A stretch of 64,000 nucleotides of DNA, taken from the NCBI RefSeq assembly GCF_034044715.1, contig NZ_JAXCLW010000002.1, forward strand, positions 310,001-374,000. The letters run 5' to 3'. Positions 27,452-34,922 of this stretch are shown here, in pieces (the stretch's first letter is position 1; the number at the start of each line of letters is the position of its first letter). The notes under the pieces are model-generated. The model made no database searches, was not told the DNA's origin, and saw nothing but the letters and a program-made list of their open reading frames with translations. The translations under genes and the position numbers were made by a program. This stretch comes from Dongia_B soli. GTDB lineage: Bacteria; Pseudomonadota; Alphaproteobacteria; Dongiales; Dongiaceae.

Positions 27452-28320
27452 CTATCCATTGTGCCATGCTGCCGGATGGCCGCCGCTTGCATCTGCAGCA
27501 CGGCCCGATCGATCTCGTCATCGAAGCTTGGGGTGAGCCTGCGGAAGTTGGAACCGCTTACGGACAAGCCGCGGCTTGCTTCCAGCATGTCTTGCATAGC
27601 CTCGTCGCCGAATTGCCGGTGCTGCGGCAGGCTATTGGATCGTCGAAGCCGACACTTCGCGATCCTGTCGCGCAACATATGCTAGAGGCTTGCTGGCCAT
27701 ACCGGGCCGATTTCATCACCCCGATGGCCGCCGTTGCCGGTGCCGTTGCCGATCATGTCCTGGCGGCGCTATTGGCAGGTCGTCGGCTTCGCAAAGCCTA
27801 TGTCAACAATGGCGGCGATATCGCCATTCATTTGACGCCGGGCGAATTTTTCGATTGCGGCCTCGTTGCTGACTTGGCGCTGCCGAGACTGTTCGGCAAG
27901 ATGCACATCACCTCCGAGTGGGGTGTTGGCGGCCTCGCAACCTCGGGCGCCGCGACGAAAGGAAATGGCGGCCGCAGCTTCTCCTTCGGCATTGCCGACA
28001 GTGTGACCGTTTTGGCGATAAATGCCGCCGCCGCCGATGCGGCCGCGTCGATGATTGCCAATGCAGTCGATTTGCCGGCCCATCCTTCTATTGATCGCCA
28101 GCCGGCATCGGCGCAGGATCCCGACAGCGATCTCGGTGCGCGGCTTGTCACTATGAAAGTGCCCCCGTTAGGCGACGTGGAGATCGAGGCGGCTTTGGCC
28201 CGCGGCCTGGTGCTGGCAGAGGAATTGCGCCAACGTGGACTGATTGAGGCGGCGGTGCTGACATTGCAAGGCCAGTTGAAAATCTGCGGCGCGGAGCAGC
28301 AGCTCCTCTCGGCAGCGTAG
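27448..28320 (+). CDS. UPF0280 (ApbE-fold) protein
   Basis: The ATG at 27448 overlaps the reductase stop (ATGA). The product (290 residues) fits the UPF0280 family: LHSLVAELPVLRQAIG, PMAAVAGAVADHVLAALLAG, KAYVNNGGDIAIHLTPGE and TSGAATKGNGGRSFSFGIAD. As I recall, members have the ApbE-like fold, the fold of flavin transferases, and the NNGGDI and TSGA stretches resemble ApbE motifs. Its function is unknown. Because the reductase family carries a covalent flavin, a role in attaching it is an attractive inference, treated under findings. Confidence 0.78.
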   Translation: MTIHCAMLPDGRRLHLQHGPIDLVIEAWGEPAEVGTAYGQAAACFQHVLHSLVAELPVLRQAIGSSKPTLRDPVAQHMLEACWPYRADFITPMAAVAGAVADHVLAALLAGRRLRKAYVNNGGDIAIHLTPGEFFDCGLVADLALPRLFGKMHITSEWGVGGLATSGAATKGNGGRSFSFGIADSVTVLAINAAAADAAASMIANAVDLPAHPSIDRQPASAQDPDSDLGARLVTMKVPPLGDVEIEAALARGLVLAEELRQRGLIEAAVLTLQGQLKICGAEQQLLSAA

Positions 28321-28330
28321 GAGATGATAG

Positions 28331-28909
28331 ATGATTAAGGTTCGCAAAGTTTTAACCGCGGTGGAAGACACCTACCATGAAGGTGGACCTATCGCTGATA
28401 AACCCTTGCGTCAGGGTTCGGTTGTCGCCGTCATTCACAACCCTTATGCCGGTCAGTATGTGGAAGACATCCTGCCGATGATGGAGGCCCTGAAGCCCCT
28501 TGGCCTGGAAATGGCCAGGACTCTGGTCCGGGCAATGGATGTGGCGCCGAGCGTCATTGAAGGCTATGGCAAGGGCGCCATCGTCGGCGCCGATGGCGAG
28601 TTGGAACACGGTGCGCTTTGGCATGCACCGGGCGGCTATGCCATGCGCGAGTTGCTGGGCAATGCCAAGGCGATCGTCCCTTCCGCCAAAAAGGTGGGTG
28701 GCCCGGGTACGCGCATCGACATTCCAGTCACCCATATCAATGCTTCTTATGTCCGTAGTCATTTCACCTCGATCGAAGTGGGCGTCACCGATGCGCCGCG
28801 GGCGGACGAACTCGCTTTCATCCTGGTCATGACCACGGGCCCGCGCATTCATGCCCGTGTCGGTGGTCTGAAGGCGTCGGAAATCAAAGGGGAGGATGGG
28901 TTGAGATGA
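28331..28909 (+). CDS. DUF1185 (AA_synth) family protein, first copy
   Basis: The product has 192 residues and belongs to the family labelled amino acid synthesis (DUF1185), whose function is not established. Conserved blocks shared with the next gene are NPYAGQYVEDILP, GYGKGAIVG, GELEHGA, VPSAKKVGGPGTRIDIP, YVRSHF and DAPRADEL. It is a soluble protein without a signal peptide. It lies ten bases after the UPF0280 gene, and its end overlaps the second copy by ATGA, which suggests a heteromeric partner or two related steps. Confidence 0.75.
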   Translation: MIKVRKVLTAVEDTYHEGGPIADKPLRQGSVVAVIHNPYAGQYVEDILPMMEALKPLGLEMARTLVRAMDVAPSVIEGYGKGAIVGADGELEHGALWHAPGGYAMRELLGNAKAIVPSAKKVGGPGTRIDIPVTHINASYVRSHFTSIEVGVTDAPRADELAFILVMTTGPRIHARVGGLKASEIKGEDGLR

Positions 28910-29490
28910 GCGCGAAGATCCGCAAACTGATGATTCAGGTCGAAGAAGTCCGCCAGGAAGCGGATAAGGATATCGTGCCGCCTGTCCGGAAAGCGGCTGC
29001 CGTTGCCGTTATCGAAAACCCATTTGCCGGTCGCTATGTGGAAGATCTGACGCCGCTGATGGATATTGGTGAGGAATTGGGCGACCTGCTTGGCCGTCGC
29101 GCCGTGGCCGCCCTCGACATTCAGCCGGCCCAGGCGGAAAGCTATGGCAAGGCCGCGCTTGTCGGTGAAGCGGGCGAGCTTGAACATGCCGCGGCTATTC
29201 TGCATCCGAAGCTCGGCAAGCCGCTCCGCCTTGCCGTTGAAAAGGGCGCCGCTCTGGTGCCGTCGGCCAAGAAGCGCGGTGGTCTCGGCACACCGATCGA
29301 TGTGCCGTTGGGCCATAAGGATGCGGCTTTCGTCCGGTCGCATTTCGATGCGATGGAGGTGCGCATACCCGATGCGCCCCGCGCCAACGAAATCCTGGTT
29401 GCTGTGGTCGTCACCGATAGCGGGAGGCCCCTGCCGCGTGTCGGCGGATTGCAGGTCAGCGAAATCGAGGGCAAGGACGGATTGCGCTGA
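28906..29490 (+). CDS. DUF1185 (AA_synth) family protein, second copy
   Basis: This paralogue of the preceding gene has 194 residues. It shares NPFAGRYVEDLTP, SYGKAALVG, GELEHAA, VPSAKKRGGLGTPIDVP, FVRSHF, DAPRANEI and the C-terminal RVGGLQVSEIEGKDGLR with it. The invariant GELEH and PSAKK-GG-GT blocks are the most likely active-site parts. The two copies diverge clearly elsewhere, so this is an old duplication, not a recent one. The family has no assigned reaction. Confidence 0.75.
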   Translation: MSAKIRKLMIQVEEVRQEADKDIVPPVRKAAAVAVIENPFAGRYVEDLTPLMDIGEELGDLLGRRAVAALDIQPAQAESYGKAALVGEAGELEHAAAILHPKLGKPLRLAVEKGAALVPSAKKRGGLGTPIDVPLGHKDAAFVRSHFDAMEVRIPDAPRANEILVAVVVTDSGRPLPRVGGLQVSEIEGKDGLR

Positions 29491-29511
29491 CTTGGGAGAG
29501 GGAGGTTAAGC

Positions 29512-30708
29512 ATGGCGGAAGTTGCGGCTGCGGGTGGTCCCGCCGGTAAGCTTGTCATTCGCAATATTGGCTTGCTGTTGAGCGGCGATATCGAAAAACC
29601 GATCCTGCCCGGTGATACCGTTGTTGCTATCGATGGGCGCATTGCCGCTTTCGGCAAGGAGAAGGACGTCGATTGCGCAGGTGCTAAAACGGTTATCGAT
29701 GCCAAAGGCTGCACCCTGTCGCCGGGCCTGATCGACAGCCATGTGCATCCAGTCTTCGGGGATTGGACGCCGCGTCAAAGCCAGCTCAACTGGATCGATT
29801 CTTTCCTCCATGGCGGGGTGACCACGATGATTTCCGCCGGCGAAGTGCATTTGCCGGGCCGGCCGAAGGATGTGGTTGGTGTTAAGGCGCTGGCGATCAC
29901 CGCCCAACGGGCTTTCGATGCTTTCCGTCCGGGCGGCGTCAAAGTGCATGCAGGCGCACCGGTGATCGAAAAGGGGATGGTGGAAGAGGATTTCGCCGAG
30001 CTTGCCAAGGCCGGCGTCAAATTGCTCGGCGAGGTGGGACTGGGTTCTGTCAAGGCAGGTGAGGAAGCGGGGCGCATGGTGCAATGGGCCCGCAAATACG
30101 GCATGCAATCAACCATTCATACGGGCGGCCCGTCCGTGCCCGGTTCCGGCTATATCGACAAGGATGTCATCCTGGCGGCGGATGCCGATGTCATTGGGCA
30201 TATTAATGGCGGGCACACCGCCTTGCCCCTAAGCCAGATCGAATGCCTCTGCAGCCAATGCAGCCGGGCCATCGAGATCGTGCACAATGGCAACGAGCTG
30301 GCCGGTTTGCATGCCTTGCGAACGGCGAAGGAAATCAATCAAATGCACCGCGTTATCCTTGGTACGGATTCGCCGGCCGGGTCTGGCGTGCAGCCGCTCG
30401 GCATCCTGCGGCTGATTGCTCTGCTGTCGTCGATTGGCAATACACCGGCGGAGATCGCATTCTGTTTTGCGACCGGCAATACCGCGCGGATCCGCGATCT
30501 CGATTGCGGCCTGATTGAAGCGGGGCGTGCGGCGGATTTCGTGTTGATGGACCGGGCCCAACATTCCAGTGGCGGCGATCTGCTGGATTCCGTCCGTAAG
30601 GGAGATCTGCCGGGCATTGGCATGGTGGTCATCGATGGAGTTGTGCGGGTCGCCCGGTCCCGCAATACGCCGCCGGCTGAGCGCCTGCCGGAAGTCGTGC
30701 CGCACTAG
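29512..30708 (+). CDS. Enamidase-like amidohydrolase
   Basis: This is a metal-dependent hydrolase of 398 residues in the amidohydrolase superfamily. Metal-ligand candidates appear in order: H77 and H79 in GLIDSHVHP, K170 or E174 in GVKLLGEVG, H203 in STIHTGG, H230 in VIGHINGGHTA and D286 in ILGTDSPAG. The arrangement and length resemble enamidase of E. barkeri, which opens 1,4,5,6-tetrahydro-6-oxonicotinate to 2-formylglutarate and ammonia. It follows the second DUF1185 gene after 21 bases. Placed with a 6-hydroxynicotinate-reductase-like gene, it is the likely ring-opening step. Other cyclic amides remain possible. Confidence 0.78.
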   Translation: MAEVAAAGGPAGKLVIRNIGLLLSGDIEKPILPGDTVVAIDGRIAAFGKEKDVDCAGAKTVIDAKGCTLSPGLIDSHVHPVFGDWTPRQSQLNWIDSFLHGGVTTMISAGEVHLPGRPKDVVGVKALAITAQRAFDAFRPGGVKVHAGAPVIEKGMVEEDFAELAKAGVKLLGEVGLGSVKAGEEAGRMVQWARKYGMQSTIHTGGPSVPGSGYIDKDVILAADADVIGHINGGHTALPLSQIECLCSQCSRAIEIVHNGNELAGLHALRTAKEINQMHRVILGTDSPAGSGVQPLGILRLIALLSSIGNTPAEIAFCFATGNTARIRDLDCGLIEAGRAADFVLMDRAQHSSGGDLLDSVRKGDLPGIGMVVIDGVVRVARSRNTPPAERLPEVVPH

Positions 30709-30807
30709 GATTGCAGACGATTGAACGACATGGTGCGCTGCGCTGTCGACATCATTGGGGTAATGTGTTTTATGCAACGAGAAACATGCTGATCGAGGGA
30801 GGGCTTT

Positions 30808-31926
30808 ATGTCTGCGTATGATCAACTAACCGGCGGCAAAATCAGCCGTCGTAAATTTCTTGGCGGCTCTGCCGCCTTGGCTGCGGCTGGTGTGGCCACC
30901 GGCGCGATTTTCGCACCGCGGATCGTGAAGGCCGATAGCGGCAAGATTACAGTCCTGAATTGGCAGGGCTATGGCACGGATGAAGCCTGGGCGCTGGATA
31001 TCTTCAAGAAGAAAACCGGTATCGAGGTCGTCCACGACTACTTCAATTCCGAACCGGAAATGATCACCAAACTGCGCACCAATCCGGGCACCTATGATGT
31101 TGTCCTGACGAATTGTGCGTGGAACGGCGTTGCTTCGAAAGAGGGGCTCATTCAGGCGATCGATACCGCAAAGATCACCACGTTCCAAGATCTCAACCCG
31201 ACTTTTCGCGATTCGAATTTGCTGAACGATGGCGGCAAGACCTATGGCGTCTCCTGGGTCTGGGGCATGACCGCCATTGCCTATAATTCAGATGTCTTCA
31301 AATCCGCGCCCGACAGCATCGAGATTCTTTGGAATCCCAAGCAAGCGAAGCGTGTCGCGTTCCGTGATGACGGCATCGAAGCGGTTTCCTTCGCGGCCAT
31401 CGCGACGGGCCAGGACATTAACCATCCGAAGGACATGGCGAAGATCAAGGAAAGACTGCTCGCCTTGAAAGGGCAGGTTGCCACTTTGTGGTCGTCGGAA
31501 GACGAATTCAACAAGCTGTTTTCGGCGAAGACTTTCGACCTGTCGCCCTATTGGAGCGGTTCTGCCGCCCGCAGCCGGAGCAATTTCAAGTTGCCGGTCG
31601 GCTATGTCGTGCCGAAAGAGGGCGCGATTGGCTGGTTCGATGGCTTGGCCATCGCTAATCAGGCGCCGAATGTCGCGGGTGCCGAAGCTTTCATCAGCTA
31701 CATGACCGATCCGGATTTCTATTATGAATGGGCTACGAAAGTCGGTGCGCCGGCTTCGGCCAATCCCAAGGCCAATGAAAGGCTGCCGGCGGATGACGTC
31801 GCGCGCAAGATCCACAGTGACGAAGCGGCCATGAAGCGCTTGCAATATATGGCGCCGCTTTCGGATGAAGAACGCCAAAGCTATTCCGACCTCTGGACCG
31901 AGGTGAAAGCCGAATTTGCTAAATAG
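30808..31926 (+). CDS. Tat-exported ABC substrate-binding protein (PotD/PotF type)
   Basis: The product of 372 residues begins with a twin-arginine signal (SRRKFLGGSAALAAAG) and cleavage near IVKA/DS. The mature protein is a family 1 extracellular binding protein of the spermidine/putrescine type: ITVLNWQGYGTDEAW, SEPEMITKLRTNPGTYDVVL, YGVSWVWGMTAIAYNSDVF and a C-terminal helical lobe. No permease or ATPase gene accompanies it in this window, so it is an orphan binding protein. Its place at the end of the heterocycle operon suggests that it captures the substrate of that pathway. A strong terminator follows. Confidence 0.85.
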   Translation: MSAYDQLTGGKISRRKFLGGSAALAAAGVATGAIFAPRIVKADSGKITVLNWQGYGTDEAWALDIFKKKTGIEVVHDYFNSEPEMITKLRTNPGTYDVVLTNCAWNGVASKEGLIQAIDTAKITTFQDLNPTFRDSNLLNDGGKTYGVSWVWGMTAIAYNSDVFKSAPDSIEILWNPKQAKRVAFRDDGIEAVSFAAIATGQDINHPKDMAKIKERLLALKGQVATLWSSEDEFNKLFSAKTFDLSPYWSGSAARSRSNFKLPVGYVVPKEGAIGWFDGLAIANQAPNVAGAEAFISYMTDPDFYYEWATKVGAPASANPKANERLPADDVARKIHSDEAAMKRLQYMAPLSDEERQSYSDLWTEVKAEFAK

Positions 31927-31938
31927 GATGGCGACATT

Positions 31939-31965
31939 GATCAGGCCCCTGAAAGGGGCCTGATC
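31939..31965 (+). terminator. Rho-independent terminator closing the heterocycle operon
   Basis: A perfect 12-bp stem, GATCAGGCCCCT (31939-31950) and AGGGGCCTGATC (31954-31965), has a GAA loop and is followed by TTTAT. It lies 13 bases after the stop of the binding-protein gene and directly before the end of the convergent TetR gene. Confidence 0.85.
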
Positions 31966-31966
31966 T

Positions 31967-32524
31967 TTATAAGTCGATCTGTTTGCGCAATCTCTTCAGG
32001 CTGCGGCTGAAAATTTTTGGATCCTTCATCGCGCGGGCCAGAACAAGAGCTCCCTGGATTCCGGCGAGGATATCTTCGGTCAGGCTGCGTGCTGCGGCGC
32101 TTTCATATCCAGCGCGTGTCAATGCTTTGTTCAGGGCGGCCGCCCAGTCGGCAAAGTAGCTTTGCACCTGGTCCGCGAAGCGATCACGGATATTGTTCAG
32201 GGCAAACACCCCGACGAGGCAAACGCGGTGGCCGGACCGGAAATACTGCTCCACCGCTGTGAACATATGATTGATACCTGCGCGCGCGTCTTCGCCGTCG
32301 CGTAGCGGCTGATACACGTTCACTTGAAACCAATCATCGATTTCGCTGAGGACGGCTGTCGCCATCTCTTCCTTCCCGCCGGGGAAGAAATGATAAAGGC
32401 TGCCTTTTCCCAGGCCGGTCGCTTCGGTAATCACCGAGAGGCTGGCACCTTCGAAACCATGTTCGCGAAAAACCTCGCCAAGCACAGGAAGTACATCGCT
32501 GCGCTCGGCGACCAGACGTGTCAT
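31967..32524 (-). CDS. TetR-family transcriptional regulator
   Basis: The product has 185 residues. The helix-turn-helix region is VFREHGFEGASLSVITEATG followed by LGKGSLYHFFPGGKEEMATA, close to the TetR group that controls small oxidoreductase or SnoaL-like genes. The start codon lies one base after the stop of the upstream DUF1348 gene on the same strand, and a TetR-type operator precedes that gene. The inferred role is autoregulation of this two-gene unit. Confidence 0.85.
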   Translation of the reverse strand: MTRLVAERSDVLPVLGEVFREHGFEGASLSVITEATGLGKGSLYHFFPGGKEEMATAVLSEIDDWFQVNVYQPLRDGEDARAGINHMFTAVEQYFRSGHRVCLVGVFALNNIRDRFADQVQSYFADWAAALNKALTRAGYESAAARSLTEDILAGIQGALVLARAMKDPKIFSRSLKRLRKQIDL

Positions 32525-32525
32525 T

Positions 32526-32996
32526 TTAAAGCCCCAGTTCCGTCAAGCCTGGGTGATCGGCAGGGCGAGGACCCGAGGCGTCCCAGTGATACTTCCGGTC
32601 GCTCTCCTTAATGGGGAGATCGTTGATACAGGCATAGCGGAAGCGCATCAAACCATCTTCACCAAATTCCCAATTCTCATTGCCGTAAGAGCGGAACCAG
32701 TTTTTTGAGTCGTCGTGCCATTCATAGGCAAAGCGGACGGCAATCCGATTGCCTTCATATGCCCAGATTTCCTTGATAAGCCGATAGTCCAGCTCTCGCG
32801 CCCATTTCCGCTGCAGGAACTGAACGATTTCCGACCGGCCGTTGATGAATTCCGCACGATTCCGCCATTTGCTGTCGATCGTATAGCCGAGCGACACGCG
32901 CTCGGGATCGCACGAATTCCAAGCATCTTCCGCCATGCGGACCTTCTGGATTGCCGTTTCTCGACTAAAGGGGGGGAGGGGTGGGCGGTTGGCCAT
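32526..32996 (-). CDS. DUF1348 (SnoaL/NTF2-like) protein
   Basis: The product of 156 residues fits the DUF1348 family of nuclear-transport-factor-2-like proteins. Typical blocks are AEDAWNSCDPERVSLGYT, WRNRAEFINGRSEIVQFL, RIAVRFAYEWHDDSKNWFRS and ENWEFGEDGLMRFRYACIND. The family fold is a cone-shaped barrel used by small enzymes and binding proteins, but its function is not established. It is transcribed with the TetR gene that follows it. Confidence 0.85.
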   Translation of the reverse strand: MANRPPLPPFSRETAIQKVRMAEDAWNSCDPERVSLGYTIDSKWRNRAEFINGRSEIVQFLQRKWARELDYRLIKEIWAYEGNRIAVRFAYEWHDDSKNWFRSYGNENWEFGEDGLMRFRYACINDLPIKESDRKYHWDASGPRPADHPGLTELGL

Positions 32997-33025
32997 TTCT
33001 ATCTCCTGAACCGTTCGGAAAACTA

Positions 33026-33041
33026 TGTACCATTCAGTACA
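33026..33041. promoter_or_regulatory. Candidate TetR operator upstream of the DUF1348-tetR unit
   Basis: TGTAC-CATTCA-GTACA is a perfect inverted repeat with a six-base spacer, a common TetR operator form. It lies 30 bases upstream of the DUF1348 start. On the minus strand a TTGACA hexamer at 33055-33060 could serve as the -35 element. Confidence 0.55.
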
Positions 33042-33119
33042 GAATAGCTTTAACTTGTCAATCAGGAAATGAAACGTGTTTCCGGTAACGTCAGCAATGG
33101 TGGCCTGGGCGACGCGTAG

Positions 33120-33662
33120 TTAACTGATGACGTTCTTGATAAAGCGCAGAAGCGAAGTGCCTTGGTTGCTATAGGCATAAGGTTGGTTGGTTGGAAAATC
33201 GGCGGATTGCCCCGCGGCCAAGGTTTGCGACCCGGAAGTCAACTCCAGAGTCATGGTGCCTTGAAGAATATAGAGAAATTCTCGCATTCCGGCGGGATCA
33301 GGCTCAGCCTGATATTTTTCGCCGGGGGCCAAGCTCCATTCCCATAATTCGACGCTACGGTGAGCGGCTGCATTCTGTAGGAGACTGGCTCGGCTGCGAG
33401 GATGCTCGCCCTGCCAAATGGGTATCGGCTTGATATGGGCGCTGGTTTGTGACGGAGGCCGGATCAGCTCCGCGAAAGGGACATTGAGGGCATGCGCGAT
33501 GCGGTCGAGGGTCGCGAGGCTGGCATTGCCCAAGGCATTTTCGATCAACGTGATCATGCGGCGGCTGAGATCGGCGCGGTCGGCCAGTTCCTGCTGGCTC
33601 AGGCCCAATCGTTGGCGCGCTTGGCGAATATTCTGCGAGACATGTTCCTGAAGGACGGACAA
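33120..33662 (-). CDS. XRE-cupin transcriptional regulator (SutR-like)
   Basis: The product (about 180 residues from a TTG at 33662) has a Cro-type helix-turn-helix (NIRQARQRLGLSQQELADRA, then LSRRMITLIENALGNASLAT) and a C-terminal cupin sensor (EYWSLAP-like stretch WEWSLAPGEKYQAEPDPAGM, then REFLYILQGTMTLELTSGSQ). The frame is open to an ATG at 33725, but that start falls on the edge of a palindromic operator and adds 21 unusual residues. The TTG has a GAGGG ribosome binding site. It is divergent from an aminotransferase gene and probably controls it. Confidence 0.8.
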   Translation of the reverse strand: MSVLQEHVSQNIRQARQRLGLSQQELADRADLSRRMITLIENALGNASLATLDRIAHALNVPFAELIRPPSQTSAHIKPIPIWQGEHPRSRASLLQNAAAHRSVELWEWSLAPGEKYQAEPDPAGMREFLYILQGTMTLELTSGSQTLAAGQSADFPTNQPYAYSNQGTSLLRFIKNVIS

Positions 33663-33690
33663 AGGGCACCCTCTAGCCTGGAAACTATAT

Positions 33691-33725
33691 TGCGCATTTT
33701 CGGTTATGCGCACTATATTGCGCAT
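33691..33725. promoter_or_regulatory. Operator with three TGCGCAT half-sites
   Basis: ATGCGCA (33706-33712) and TGCGCAT (33719-33725) form a perfect inverted repeat with spacer CTATAT. A third TGCGCAT lies at 33691-33697 within a longer direct repeat (CTATATTGCGCATT, present twice). It is placed between the divergent cupin regulator and aminotransferase genes. Confidence 0.6.
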
Positions 33726-33783
33726 TCAAAGCTGGCCGCTGCCAACGTAATTCCACATAGCAAAAGTCAAGGCATTCAGACAA

Positions 33784-34914
33784 ATGACGCGTGCTCCATT
33801 TCAGAGTTTCGAGCTGGAACATTATCAATCGCTCTATGAACACGAGGTTGAATTCAATCTCGCGGATAGCAGCGTTAAATGTCTTGGCACGCGCGAATGG
33901 CTGACACCCGACGAACAGGCGGCCCTCCTCGATACTGGGCTGTTCTATCCGCAAGTAAATGGGACATTGGACTTACGTCAGCGTATCGCCGCGCTATATA
34001 CGGACGCCGATGCGGCCAACGTCTTGGTGACTGTAGGCGCCTCTCAGGCCAATAGCATGGTCTGCGCGACCTTGCTGCAACCCGGTGACGAAGTCGTCGT
34101 CATGTCGCCCGGCTATCGGCAAGTCTGGGGGCATGCCAAGAATATCGGCTGTGTCGTCAAGGAACTTCCGCTCGATCCGGCGCGCGGTTGGCGCCCGGAC
34201 CTCGATATGCTGGATCGCCTGGTGACCTCGCGAACCCGACTTGTTGCCATCGTCAATCCCAACAACCCGACGGGTACGATCCTATCGTCGGAAGAGGGTG
34301 ACCGTGTCATCGCGGCTTGTGCGCGGGTCGGCGCCTGGCTGCATGTCGACGAAGTCTATGGCGGCACGGAAATCGATGGTTTCGGCGAAACGCCAAGCTT
34401 CTGGGGCCGCTATGACCGCCTGATTTGCACCAACAGTTTGTCGAAAGCTTATGGCTTGAGCGGTCTGCGGATTGGATGGGCTATTACAGATCGGCAGACG
34501 ATCGAGGATCTCTGGCGCCGGCATGAATATGCCGTGATTGCCGCTGCGGCGCCGAGCATGACCCTCGCCTCAATTGCGCTGCAGCCCGCCAAGCGGCGGT
34601 TTTTGCTGGAACGGCAGCGCAATTTGTCATCCGCCGGTCGTCAGGTCCTGGCATCCTGGCTGCGTGACCAAGGCAATGTGTTCAGCGTGCTGCCATCTCC
34701 GGCAACGAGCCTCGGCTTCGTTCGCTTCGATCTGCCGATGACCTCTTTCGAGCTGGCGGAAGCGATCCGGACCAAGGCAAATGTGCTGGTCGCTCCAGGC
34801 AGTTTCCTCGGTGCCGAGCAGCATCTACGTATCACCCTGGGCTATGAGCCGGAGAAAGTGGCCAAGGCCCTGGACCGTATCGGCGCCGTGGCCGCCGAAA
34901 TACGGCGAGCATAG
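33784..34914 (+). CDS. Class I/II PLP-dependent aminotransferase
   Basis: The product has 376 residues of fold-type I. Visible hallmarks are VTVGASQANSMVCATLLQPG, the NPNNPTGT motif, the PLP aspartate in LHVDEVYGG, the Schiff-base lysine in NSLSKAYGLSGLRIGW and a C-terminal arginine in EQHLRITLGYEP. The sequence resembles amino-acid aminotransferases and capreomycidine-synthase-like enzymes, so the substrate is open. It is divergent from a cupin regulator with an operator between, and convergent with a MocR regulator. Confidence 0.85.
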   Translation: MTRAPFQSFELEHYQSLYEHEVEFNLADSSVKCLGTREWLTPDEQAALLDTGLFYPQVNGTLDLRQRIAALYTDADAANVLVTVGASQANSMVCATLLQPGDEVVVMSPGYRQVWGHAKNIGCVVKELPLDPARGWRPDLDMLDRLVTSRTRLVAIVNPNNPTGTILSSEEGDRVIAACARVGAWLHVDEVYGGTEIDGFGETPSFWGRYDRLICTNSLSKAYGLSGLRIGWAITDRQTIEDLWRRHEYAVIAAAAPSMTLASIALQPAKRRFLLERQRNLSSAGRQVLASWLRDQGNVFSVLPSPATSLGFVRFDLPMTSFELAEAIRTKANVLVAPGSFLGAEQHLRITLGYEPEKVAKALDRIGAVAAEIRRA

Positions 34915-34922
34915 GGATGTGA

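Noticed and set aside
22327..31926. Assigning the operon firmly to nicotinate degradation
   Set aside because: The first three enzyme types fit, but the later steps known from E. barkeri are missing and relatives of these enzymes can act on other rings, so the substrate is left open.
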